Both the position numbers and the translations under genes were made by a program. A stretch of DNA of 64,000 bases from Oopsacas minuta. Its lineage: Eukaryota > Porifera > Hexactinellida > Lyssacinosida > Leucopsacidae. The notes under the pieces were generated by a model. That model saw only the letters and a list, made by a program, of their open reading frames with translations, searched no databases and was not told the DNA's origin. Every line of letters begins with the position of its first letter. Positions within the stretch are counted from its first letter, which is position 1. Where the stretch lies: the NCBI GenBank assembly GCA_024704765.1, contig JAKMXF010000019.1, positions 27,517 to 91,516 of the forward strand, given 5' to 3'. Positions 46,360 to 57,755 of the stretch are shown piece after piece.

Positions 46360-47000
46360 GTACCCACTTGTTTACTTGTTTGTTAACACTATCACTTATC
46401 AGTTAGTTACAGTTTTGTTCTGTAATTCAATAGCTATTACATAGGAGATATATCTCAATAGTTATCAACGAATTCATGACTGCTTGTGAATATGAAACGC
46501 TCTGCAAGGTGTGAAACATGATTAAACATATGATAAACATGATCATGTGTATATTCCTAGCATACATCAGGTTAAATACCTTGAAATGTATTAAATTACA
46601 AATACAAATACAATTCCCCAAAACCGATGCTATAAATAGGATTTTCCTTCTAACATTCTACGGATGAAAAGGGTTGGCCCGCTATTCTGTATAATAATAT
46701 ACAACCATGAGGTGTAGATATGTTACCATATATCTAACTGCCACTTCATAAAAGTTACTAGCATGTGGCGCAATTACTCAGCTGTTTAGATGAGTATGCG
46801 TTACACATGCTATAAACAGAAGACCAGACAAAAGTAGACCAATTGGTCCACTTTTCAAAGTCTCTCATATATTTAACGAGTACCTATTGTACCCATGGGA
46901 ACATGGGTAACATTAATAATAATTACCTACGTCAATGCTAGACATTACTAAATAATTCCCTACCAAACTAATGCGAATTCTATTCAACTAATCATTCAAC
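46360..47000. other. Intergenic region between TRAF-like and RPL4 genes
   Basis: No gene recognised. AT-rich; a word near 46665-46690 (CGGATGAAAAGGGTTGGCCC) resembles hAT-type MITE ends. It holds the 5' flank of the TRAF-like gene and the 3' flank of RPL4. Confidence 0.45.
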
Positions 47001-48644
47001 CTATTTCTTGGGTTCGACTGCCTGTTCCACTTTTTCTTTTGTGTCTTTTACTTGTACCTTTGGCTCGGCTGGTTTGTCGGTGGCCTTTTTGGGGACAGTT
47101 TTGGGTTTATGCTTCATTTTGGAGAGCAGAGCTTTACGTTTAAGGGTCTTAGCGTATGGGTTTAGCTTGAACATAACTAGATCATTCTTAAGCGGATTTT
47201 TCTTGTGACTATCATGAGGCTTTGGAAGTCTCTTAGGTCTCAAAACTCGCTGAATTTCGTCCGAGTTAATTATCCTTCCAACATCAGCATTAGTCATCAT
47301 GGGACGGGGTAACCTGTACCCCTTCTTGAGGACAGACCTCTTCTTCTGGGTACCATACAGCTTGTCTAACTTCTCAAAAGCTGATTGGGTCCATATGCAA
47401 AAACGACCCAGATGAGCACCTAAAAATAACACCTCATTAACCAATCAATTTATAGTTATAAGAATCAGTTTCATCAATACAATATCAATCGGTAAATCCA
47501 CAAATCTGATTTGTCGACATATTTGACACCTTTTCTCAGAGATATGTGAGGGATTGCTTAGTAATTTGGATATGTTTTAAGATGAACCACTCTACACACA
47601 AGTGACAAATTTCAAGTCCATAGCTCTTAGCAGTTCGACAATATCATTGACTTAAAAATATAAGAATTTAAATGGACTATGGATGAGTACATAAACTAAG
47701 GAAATATTACCTGGAGCAAGTTGCAATAGATTCAACCTATCTACTGACAACATATCAACACCAGGAAGGTTCCTAAAGGCACGGCTTACACCCTTATTCT
47801 TGTTATAAATAATAAGAGGACCCCTCCTTAGTTTGTGTCGCCTGTTACGGGACTTTCCTTTGCCAGGCCGTATCTTTTTTGTGACTTTTACTTTGTCCAC
47901 GTCACTGTATGCACCTATTCCCTTAAGGAGTTGTACAGCTTGTTTGGTTTTCTCCATTGTTTGTACCTAAGATATACCTATTAATAGCTGATAACTGATT
48001 GGTTGAATTGATAGAGAAATACAGTAGTTTATTTGTGTATTCAACCAATCAGGATTGTGGCTTAGTTAATTGATTTGGTAAACTTACATCGTCGCTAACA
48101 ACCAGAGGTACTTCAGGAATTTGCTGTATTCTGTGACCGCGGGCCATAACGAGGGCTGGAAGAGCTGAGGCAGCAAGTGCTGAAGTCATGGCATAACGTT
48201 TCTGGTTGACTGCCACTTTCCTGTGCCACCTACGCCATATACGAGTGGGAGCAAACATTCTACCACCTCGACACATATTGCCATAAGCTGCTTGTCCAGA
48301 CCTAAAAATTTAAATATTCAAACATTAAACTTCGACACATTGGCCCAAAATGGGACCCCTCAAAAGTATGGATCCTGCCCTCACCTGTGTGTTCCGCCCC
48401 CTCGCACCCTTGGTATCCTTGCAACAGCCCGCCCAGTCCCCCAGGACTCGGCACTTGTCTGGTGACCTGCCCTGAAAGAAACCGCATAAGGCTGTCGTTT
48501 ATTTTTCGCAATATTCGTGTGAACGAATTTAACGATATCGTTCCTAATGGGTGCAGAGAATACTCCCGGTAGTTTAGTTTGTCCAATACGCTGTTGGGCA
48601 TCCTCTGTGACACCGTAAATACCTACCATTGGACGTGACGTCAT
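47001..48644 (-). CDS. RPL4: Large ribosomal subunit protein uL4 (RPL4)
   Basis: Four exons, all in phase: 48644-48385, 48301-48088, 47966-47711, 47419-47001 (382 residues). Eukaryotic uL4 features are clear: the N-terminus [14 protein letters not shown]; the long loop region ([60 protein letters not shown]); [34 protein letters not shown]; and the eukaryotic C-terminal extension ([20 protein letters not shown]), ending in a Lys/Pro-rich tail. The protein lines the peptide exit tunnel. Introns are 83, 121 and 291 bases. Confidence 0.97.
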
Positions 48645-49032
48645 CTTATAACGGGTACTAAATACAAATAATCATCTGGTAATCTGTTGTCAGTTTCATC
48701 GGGGAATGGAAAAATTATGGGTACAGCGGAACCTGTCATATATGCAACCATTTATAGGGGACACTTTAGGGTATCCCATGGGTAAGTGGTAATTAATAAA
48801 CTATACCCACGTAAAGGATCATAAGACCCACTTAAGGGAAGAATAAGACCCCTTTAAGAGGTCTAAAAAAGTGAACCCATAAATACAAATATTATAGGGA
48901 TTCTAAACAGAAATCCAAACGTGTTAAAATTCATTGGAAAAAATATAATAAAACAGTCAGTGGCTAGTAGTGCTAAAGTAGGCTTAATGGCTGTAATCTG
49001 ATAGGCTGATGACAGCTGTAATTATTTTCTTA
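48645..49032. other. Short intergenic region between RPL4 and the PCTAIRE kinase
   Basis: Both genes are on the minus strand. No gene or repeat recognised; it must contain the RPL4 promoter next to 48645 and the kinase 3' UTR. Confidence 0.45.
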
Positions 49033-50577
49033 TCAAAAGGTCTCGTCCATGGACAGAGAATGCGAATAACAGTGATTGGGTCGCCGATGAGAGCTTAGCT
49101 CCGCTTGGCTCGAGCTCTGAGGCCGCTGTCCAGGGTTCCTCTGGAGCTCAAAATCATCGAGGGAGAAAATCGAAAGCGTGTCGGGGAGCTGGAACACCTC
49201 AGTTCCGAGGGAATAAAAATATGGGTGGTTAAGCGCGTCACATGCACTGATACGCTTGGAGGAGTTATACAAAAGGAAGCTATAAAGGAGGGATAGCCCG
49301 GCTGGATCCAGACGAGGCGCCAAATGTCTGAGAGGCTCTGGCGGGTATTCAGGGAATTTCCCGTTTATGAACTCTTTATTTCTAGAAATCCCCGGCCAAA
49401 CATCTTCATTTGGCGTCCCTAAAATCCGCCAGATTAAAATAAGTTCTTCATCTACGCTCGACCCTGGGAACAATGGACGTCCTGATGTCATCTCACAAAA
49501 TATACACCCCACCCCCCACATATCAATCGATGAATCATACGTCACAGACCCAAGCAACACCTCTGGAGGACGATACCATAACGTGACCACTTCTGAGCTA
49601 TACGTTTTAGTTGGAACACTTTTCGCCCTGGCTAAGCCAAAATCTGCCAATTTCAAATCACCTGTTCTCCCAATGAGTAGGTTCTGCGGTTTCAAATCTC
49701 TGTGGAGGATTTTCTTAGAATGGCAATACTTTAGCCCGCGTAACAACTGAAACAACAACAACTGGACATTCCTCATGTTCATAAAATTCCCACATTCCTC
49801 AAGATACTGCTTCAGGTCGCGCTCTACAAATTCAAATACCAATGTCAACGATCGATCGGTTTGGACTTTATCATAAAGGGTGACAATATTCGCATGTTTG
49901 AGGTTTCTTAAGAGGGATATTTCTCTGATAGCCGTGCACGGCGCGCCCTCTTCATGTTCCAGGCGGATCTCCTTGAGAGCCACGATCCCCTGGGTGAGTG
50001 TACTCTTGCCCTTGTAGACGGTCGCATAGGTACCTTCGCCCAATTTCTCGAGTTTGGTGTAAGTGTCCAAACGTCCGAAACCCAGCTCCGTAAGTGAGGT
50101 GCGCCTCTGTCGACGGGACATCTGACGGAAGGAGGGATCGTTCCAAGGAGCGTTAGAAGATACGGACATAGGACTAACGGGGGCCGAGTCGATACCACTT
50201 AACGGGGACGGGGGCACTGAATGTGTGGATATGAGTCTATGTGTGTGTCCGGGACGAGCGGGAGACCCGTCTAGGATATGAATAGGGGTGAGGGGATGGT
50301 CTCGACATAGGGAAGAGGACAGGGACTGTCTTTTCTTATCACAACAAGTAGCATGCGAAGCGGACTTACTTAGAAAACGACGGTCCTTAGAACGCATGCC
50401 GGATCTAGACGGGACCGGGGTGGATTGATCGACACTAAGGGACCTGTCTGGGAATAGTTTGGGGAACATCATAGGGGTGGAGGGGAGTGGAGGATCAGAG
50501 AAACCCCCGGAAGAGGTCGAATTGTGTCGCGACTTGTTTTTAAATGGAAAATTAAAATGGCGTTTCAACTTCTCCAT
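49033..50577 (-). CDS. CDK16: PCTAIRE cyclin-dependent kinase (CDK16/17/18 type)
   Basis: An intronless 514-residue frame. A Ser/Pro-rich N-terminal extension of ~175 residues precedes the kinase domain. Motifs: [28 protein letters not shown] (the name-giving alpha-C motif), [15 protein letters not shown], and the activation segment [15 protein letters not shown], with Ser where CDK2 has its activating Thr, as is usual for PCTAIRE/PFTAIRE kinases. The PCTAIRE rather than PFTAIRE motif places it with CDK16-18. These are cyclin Y-dependent kinases at membranes in other animals. The extension has many basic-Ser motifs typical of PKA or 14-3-3 control. A ~45-residue polar tail follows the kinase fold. 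Confidence 0.93.
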   Translation of the reverse strand: MEKLKRHFNFPFKNKSRHNSTSSGGFSDPPLPSTPMMFPKLFPDRSLSVDQSTPVPSRSGMRSKDRRFLSKSASHATCCDKKRQSLSSSLCRDHPLTPIHILDGSPARPGHTHRLISTHSVPPSPLSGIDSAPVSPMSVSSNAPWNDPSFRQMSRRQRRTSLTELGFGRLDTYTKLEKLGEGTYATVYKGKSTLTQGIVALKEIRLEHEEGAPCTAIREISLLRNLKHANIVTLYDKVQTDRSLTLVFEFVERDLKQYLEECGNFMNMRNVQLLLFQLLRGLKYCHSKKILHRDLKPQNLLIGRTGDLKLADFGLARAKSVPTKTYSSEVVTLWYRPPEVLLGSVTYDSSIDMWGVGCIFCEMTSGRPLFPGSSVDEELILIWRILGTPNEDVWPGISRNKEFINGKFPEYPPEPLRHLAPRLDPAGLSLLYSFLLYNSSKRISACDALNHPYFYSLGTEVFQLPDTLSIFSLDDFELQRNPGQRPQSSSQAELSSHRRPNHCYSHSLSMDETF

Positions 50578-50836
50578 TAGAAACTAAAAATAACAGAAAT
50601 TAAAACTCGTCAGGGGAACAATAAGGTCCTGAAGGGGACAATTAAGACCAATAGGGTGCAGGAAATATGTCCTAATATCGTCCCACATTTTCGGGAACAT
50701 AATGAATGCTATGTCCCGCCAAAACGCGAAAAAAGTAGCGCTCATATTTATCCCGCTAAGTGAGTATCTTCCTTCCCGGTTTATTCATCAATTCGGTTGA
50801 CTAGTACATACTTACTACCCTTACAAACTACAGAAG

Positions 50837-51550
50837 ATGTCGGTTATAAGATCATGCCGGTTATAAGATCATGCCAGTTATAAGATCATGCCGGTTATAA
50901 GAACATGCCAGTTATAAGATCATGCCGGTTATAAGATCATGCCGGTTATAAGATCATGCCAGTTATAAGATCATGCCAGTTATAAGATCATGCCAGTTAT
51001 AAGATCATGCCGGTTATAAGAACATACCGGTTATAAGTACATGCCGGTTATAAGATCATGCCAGTTATAAGATCATGCCAGTTATAAGATCATGCCAGTT
51101 ATAAGATCATGCCAGTTATAAGATCATGCCGGTTATAAGATCATGCCGGTTATAAGATCATGCCAGTTATAAGATCATGCCAGTTATAAGATCATGCCGG
51201 TTATAAGATCATGCCGGTTATAAGTACATGCCAGTTATAAGAACACGCCGGTTATAAGTACATGCTGGTTATAAGTACATGCCGGTTATAAGTACATGCC
51301 AGTTATAAGAACACGCCGGTTATAAGTACATGCCGGTTATAAGATCATGCCGGTTATAAGTACATGCCAGTTATAAGAACACGCCGGTTATAAGTACATG
51401 CCGGTTATAAGTACATGCCGGTTATAAGTACATGCCAGTTATAAGAACACGCCGGTTATAAGTACATGCTGGTTATAAGAACTTGTCGGTTATAAGAATA
51501 TGTCGGTTATGAGATCATACTGGTTATAAGAACATGTCGGTTATGAGATC
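50837..51550. repeat. 17-bp minisatellite, about 40 copies
   Basis: Tandem units of GCCGGTTATAAGATCAT. Variants are ordered: A for G at position 4 (GCCAGT), and ATCAT, AACAT, TACAT or ACAC endings. The 3' part has a higher-order pattern of TACAT, TACAT, AACAC units. The unit equals the terminal repeat of the MITE just downstream (GCCGGTTATAAGAACAT at 51671). Confidence 0.95.
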
Positions 51551-51670
51551 ACAGGATACGATAACACATTAATGTATAACGTAGCCGGCAATACAGTAAT
51601 CTAAGCTATAAGAACATTTTTTGCTATCCCCAAGTGTGTTCCTATGAGGGATGCCCATTGTATACAACAT

Positions 51671-51733
51671 GCCGGTTATAAGAACATTATATGCAATTCC
51701 TGACGATGTTCGTATAACCGGTATCCACTGTAT
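51671..51733. mobile_element. Short MITE whose end matches the minisatellite monomer
   Basis: GCCGGTTATAAGAACAT faces ATGTTCGTATAACCGG about 50 bases on, followed by TATCCACTGTA. Same family as 30213-30290, 55803-55868 and 59166-59236. Confidence 0.75.
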
Positions 51734-51983
51734 TGGGAATAAAATGAATAACCTATTTCTCCATTTGGTTAGAAAATTGAAATAATTAGGAAACTATGCA
51801 AATATTTATGTCACAAGTCATAACTCTCCAACTTTTTGTGCTGGAGAGTTTAAGACAACTGATTCTGAAAAGAACATTAAAGGAGAGTGCTTCAAAGAGC
51901 GGTCCTTCGGATTCGGGATCTTATTTTGAGGCGCGGGATCTGGAGCGCGATCCGTAAAATGAGTAGCGCTTAATGCTCTGGAC

Positions 51984-52231
51984 CAGGGGTGGCCAAACTT
52001 TTTTCTGCGTGGGCCGGATTCTAATTCCAAATTTTTATGCGGGCCGTACTGACCTACGACTATGTTTCATGTTCTAATTTACTAGAGAAACTCACGAGCA
52101 AAATGTGAAATACACAATATAATGAGAGCAATGCAGCTGATTCTGCATTCTTATTAGTTTGTCAATTGGTTTTCTTGGTGATATACTCAAAAATAACTTA
52201 AGCCAGGCGGGCTGTAGTTTGCGCGCCCCTA
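51984..52231. mobile_element. hAT-type MITE with 8-bp target duplication
   Basis: The left end reads CAGGGGTGGCCAAACTT, and the right end, in complement, TAGGGGCGCGCAAACT. Flanking 8-mers CTCTGGAC and CTCTGCAC differ by one base, as expected of an aged 8-bp target site duplication. Internal GGGCCGG and CGGGC words near the two ends add inverted symmetry. No transposase. Confidence 0.75.
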
Positions 52232-52687
52232 CTCTGCACTCATAACCAATATTAAGTTTTAGAACAAACTAATGAATTCCTGATTATGTCAGGAATTTAC
52301 TAAATGTGGTAAATTCAATTATAATCATATATCCAGTAGGCAGACTGTGTGTAACTTTATACATAGCCATATGGTACAGGTGGATAACATTCCAGAGATA
52401 TTCCTTAGTTACTTCCTATCCACATAGGTATTTATATAAGAATATATGTGTAGTTTAGGTATATTTCTTGAATTGTACTCAACAGTTGATTTTAGCGGGA
52501 TTTTATGGCGGGACATAAGCGCTAATATTCTATATGAGATGGAGCTGAGATTTTGATCCTGCTCAGGTCCCTTTCGAAGCCCAATGGGGTTTTTATTGCT
52601 ATGTGAGGATGCCAAAAAAGTGGCCTATTACCCCTGCTCCCTCGGTTTGGCGCCTATTTTACTTGCAATTTTTGTATTTAGCACCTA

Positions 52688-55600
52688 ATGTCAATTACTA
52701 AAGTGTTGGTGGTTTTATTCTTTGTGGTTTGTGTCCAATCACAACCACACCCTTTTAATGAGAACCTAGCGGAACAGGCCTTTGTATCGGTCTCATGTGG
52801 AGAGGACCCCTGTTCGTACCAGGATCAGACCCCCTCTCTGATTATTGACGGGGACGAAGAAACCTTTTGGCGGTCAGATGCAGGTGTTACTTCTAAGTAC
52901 CAGATTATTGTTACTCTTAGTCAGGTAGCTAACAACAAACAAACTAACTAACAAACAAACAAACGCACTAACTAACAAACAAATAAATTTCTAGGAATTT
53001 GAAGTGACAGGCATATCAGTAACATTCCCAGATTCCCTGATTTCATCCAACTGGTCTATTGAAATCTCACAAGATGGATACAACTATAATCAGATTGCAT
53101 TCTTCTCTCTTAACTGTGCAGCTGTTTCAATTCCATTTTGTGAGGAGATAAGTCGTTCTATGAGAACAGTAAGTTAGGGACTGGGGGCCTGGGTGGTGAA
53201 GGGGCTGGGACTAGGAGAGGGGAGCAGGTGTTAAATGTATTTCCGGATATTTGTATTTATTATTTTATTATTTCTAGGCTGATCTCTCCCTAGACGTCAG
53301 CAAGGTAATACACTGTAATCTCATTGGTTAAAAATGAATAGTAAATTATAACAAATTCCTACTCACTTCATTTATGAAACTAATTAATTCTTAATTAGCT
53401 AATAGCTGATAATCTATTGGTTAATAATTGTTATTCTTAACCTATCAGATTTGAGGGTTTATTAATTAATATTGTATTCGTCTAAATTATTCGTTTTTGT
53501 TTATTTTGAAAACAAAGTGCATTTATTGGTCAATTTTAGCCAATCAATGTCTCGCTATTATTTTCCAAGTAAAACACAAATAAATCGATTTTCTATCAGT
53601 AAAAACACCTTTCAAGTCTAACACGAATATCTTGAAATGCCCGCTTATATCAAAGTCTTAAATCATACAAATATGGCCTCTAACTCATACTTACCTACCC
53701 TTTGTAACTGTTTCTCTTAGTTTCTAATTTTCTATGCGAATAATACGATTTTTCCTCTTTTATGAGAAAGAAATGTCAAAACATATCCAATATTTTCCTT
53801 AACTCATTTTGCCAAATATATGCAAACTGTCAAAGTAACATATGTATCTCTAGTTATAGGGAACTCCGCTAATATCTAAGTAATTATCACGGTCCCTTAA
53901 GCTTCGATATAACAGGAATTGACTGTATTAATTAGTTTCATTCACAGGATAGAAGAGCTCAGTTTATTAGAATCAATCTTCTTAGCTATCAATCTGATCT
54001 TGAGCCTGAACAACAGGTATGTATTACATTCCTATTTATATAATATGTTGTCAACCATATTAGAATATGAGGGTGTAGTGTCGTTTTGGTCGCCTCAACT
54101 ACAAACATATCCCTACATTCCTCCCAAAATTCTGGTTGTCATATTAGTAATCAGAACTATAATTCTAACGAATTTAATTCACAGTTTCACTCGATATCAG
54201 AAGTAGAAGTATACGGACAGTGTTCTTGTAACGGATTTGGTAGAGACTGTTTCTTATTAGAGGACACTTCTACTGAGTATCAATGTACCTGTACCGGTAA
54301 TACCTGCGGGACACATTGTGAGGAATGTTGTGAGGGATATCAAATACTGGATTATGTCACAAGGACATCTGATCCACTATTTTCATGTAAAAGTAAGTTC
54401 TTAACACCTTCGTAACCAATTAAACTCGAGGAATAATCAAATAGCTCCCCAATATCATAGTAGTATAGTATTTTGAATTAATATTCAATATAATATCATT
54501 ATGGTTGTATTATAACTAGCTTAATATATAATTATAATATACCCATAACATTATACTCAGAATCAGATATAAGTAGTAGATTAGTTACCTATTATTTGCT
54601 TTACAAACTTTACTACAAATTCTTTATACAAAACTTACAGGTAAGTTGGCTTTTATGCCTTGGTGTCTTACCCGACACCTTATTATACAAAAATGAGATT
54701 ATTTATCCCTTCAATGTTCAACTATCTTGTAGAATTTGAAATGACTGCCACTTGTACAATATTACAACTTGGTTCATCAGAATGCTTTTATCAGTTCCTC
54801 AGCGAGTTTGTACTCCCTATGTTTCAATATGGGTATTAGATCTTGATTCGTTTTGTTGTCTTGGCGTCTTTCATGGGGGTTATTCTATACAGTAACTATC
54901 GTTCTTCCCATTGCCTTTTTTATATTTATCATCTACCTCCCCTGGAGCGACAGGTTTGTAAACTGATTTATTATTGTTTAGAATGTGATAACTGCACTAA
55001 CAGCCTCCTACAGCTCCTGGACTCTCACACAAACACTTTCAACTATACGGCTGATAGATTCGACTCTCTTATTCTAACAGTCCCTCTTTTCCTTCCTGCT
55101 ATCAGGAATTTCCTGTCCCAATTCGTTTCGCTATATTATGACGTCCGTGATTACGTGTTTGACACGTCTGCCATAGAACTTACTTTCCGCGGGAACAGCA
55201 GCAATTATTCATTTCCTGATCCTGTGCCTATTCTCACTTGTGTCCCCGAATTATCTGTACCTCCGTTGGAGGCTTATATGGAGATCAGGAGAACATTTGA
55301 GGATGCAATTATACTCGTAAGTACAGACAACTCCTGTTATATCGAAGTTCAAGGGGCCCCAATGGAAATATGTTAACTTTGACGAGTTGGGATCATTTTG
55401 TACAATTCACACTTCAATATGGCGGGAGTTGACTCATTTGTTTGTTTGTTTATTGATAAACTAATAAGAGCTACAAATTTGAAATTTGGCATGTAAGTGT
55501 AAAATGGTTCCTGAAGGATATGTTATAAAATCTGACCGATGAGGAAAGGTGACAAATGTGTCGGCCTATCAGATTTGAGGGTTTAACCTCTACATATACC

Positions 55601-57705
55601 TGATATTCCATTGGGCATATTTAATAGACACATTTCAACACCTAACTAAGAGTGTCAGCTGATTGTTTACTATTGTTTATAGCATTCAGAGCTAGTAGAT
55701 GGAAATGACGAGACCCTTATTCAGATAGTTCAACAACAACAAGAACTATTAGCTTTCTATCACACTCTAAACCAATTCAATATATCTCTTCAAGGTAGTA
55801 ATACAATGAATACCGGTTATAAGAGCATCGTCAGGAACTGTACGTAATGTTCTTCTAACCGGTATGTAGTAACAGTGAGTGCCGGTTATGAAAACATATT
55901 TGGAGGTATGACCCTTATTGAAATCGGTTCTCACATCTACAGTATAATAGATCCCGATTCTGCCAACATTCCGGTAATAAGAACCAATTTTATTACTACA
56001 CTAAGAGTATTCTTGAAACCGGTGTTTTTATATCCGGCTTTACTGTACTACAGTAAACTTTCGTTATAATGAATACTCTGGCTCTCGGTCCCATTTCTTT
56101 ATATGCAGAGTAACCCGGATATATTTAAGAGGTGATGACTCTTCGTTATGTTATAACAGGAGCTTATTGTATTGTCTAATTGCCCTGTGGGATGTTTTAC
56201 ATCCATAAATACCAATTAGAGCATTGTCAATTGTTTGTTTGTTATTGACTTTATATCCATATTTATCATATAGAACATTTTGACAGTCTTGTTACCAGTT
56301 TAAGAGCCCACCAGGAAATTGCTACTGAGATTCAATCTGGGACTCTGAGTGCAAAATCTAACTTCTCTGCAATAATCTATAATCACCTGTTCATTAGTGA
56401 GACGCGAATTAATATAATTAAGCTGTTGGCAGTTGTGGAACAGTGGAAGGATATCATTAACACTTCACTATTAGCTCTGACACAATTTCACACCAAGGCC
56501 GACACAATTCATGCCACATTTCGGACACTTTCAATTCAAATCGAGCTTTCCCTCGAAATCGCGAATAATTCAATTTTTCTGTTCACAGAAATCGAACAGT
56601 CACGATTGATAATACTAGATCTTATAACAGAAATAAATGTGATAGCTCTTAATATTTCATCTGTAGTCAGAGACCTCCAATTCCTCAATGTGACCATCTA
56701 CAACTTATTTGACGCCTTAACGGACCTTATAACCTCTCTAGAAGGTTGTCTATATCAGCTGACTAAGTTTAACGACTTGCTAAGCAACAGGAATAGTGTC
56801 CTTACAGAGGTGTTACGTAGCATTGAGGTGGATTTGAAAGCATTCTTGAATACTGACGAGATCCAGTCAGCTGATTTTTATACGCTACAGGCAGAGATTC
56901 ACGCGGAGGAGCTTGTTATCACCTTACAAGCGATCAATTCATTGGCTCGCTACATACCAAATACTTCTGTGATTCTTTCTCTTACAGAACAAGAAATCTT
57001 GACACCTATTGAGTCTGCAAGGGAAGTAATTATAGCTAGGGACCGTTTGAATATCTTTATTGAGAGAATACGGGCTGACACTATTTTCGACAGAATAGCA
57101 GAGTTGAGGTTAACTATAATTCAATTGGATGAAATAGCTCGTAACTTAATTAGAGAGTCAGCTGATGTGCTTAATAGTATAAATCCACATATTGATACAG
57201 CTAATCAGCTGAGTATAGATATATCAGAGTTGAGGAGTAGATTAGAGGAACTGTTGGTAAGAGCTGGTATCAAGTTTGCAGAAGGTTAGTAATATTTTAG
57301 TTCTGGTTTCAACCTGAGTACATAGACCCTTAGTACCTCATGGGTGATGGGGGATCTCAATTTCTCTTTTATATACAGACTAGCCGCAACGCAGCCCTCT
57401 GGGCGGATTTTTCTGCTAGTTCCTGCGGAATGCTTTTTTGGCCTTCGGGCCTCAGTATTGTCTTTTGGAGTTTGCGAACGCTACGCGTATTATACGAAGG
57501 AAGGAATCTGATTCGCCAACGTTGGCTAATCAGATTCCTCCGAAAATGCATCGATTTATATGGGCGAGGTGTGAAAAATTCACATATCTTGTCCAAAAAT
57601 GGTTCGATTCGAAAAATATTTCTTGATTGGAAAGGTTGAGTACCACTTAGTCGACACACAAAATTTGGTTCGAATCGGTCCGGGCATCTCTGAGAAAACG
57701 CGCGG

Positions 57706-57755
<50 letters not shown>

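Larger units (their letters stand above)
50578..52687. other. Repeat-rich intergenic region between kinase and laminin-like genes
   Basis: The region holds a 17-bp minisatellite (50837-51550), a related MITE (51671-51733) and a hAT-type MITE (51984-52231). The remainder is AT-rich with no gene. The two flanking genes diverge, so both promoters lie within it. Confidence 0.65.

Noticed and set aside
47420-48087. Possible snoRNA genes in RPL4 introns
   Set aside because: RPL4 introns host box C/D snoRNAs in other animals, but no properly spaced C, D and D' boxes with terminal stem could be found.
49105-49750. Plus-strand frames of 63 and 127 residues
   Set aside because: They are antisense to the PCTAIRE kinase exon.
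50837-51550. CRISPR-like array
   Set aside because: Units are 17 bases with no spacers; it is a minisatellite in a eukaryotic region.
54720-54845. Extra laminin exon from the acceptor at 54732
   Set aside because: It keeps phase but runs into TAG before any donor, and direct joining of 54392 to 54982 restores the conserved coil start.
57369-57749. Minus-strand 126-residue frame starting in the CA repeat
   Set aside because: It starts in a dinucleotide repeat and crosses the GC-rich insertion; no family similarity.
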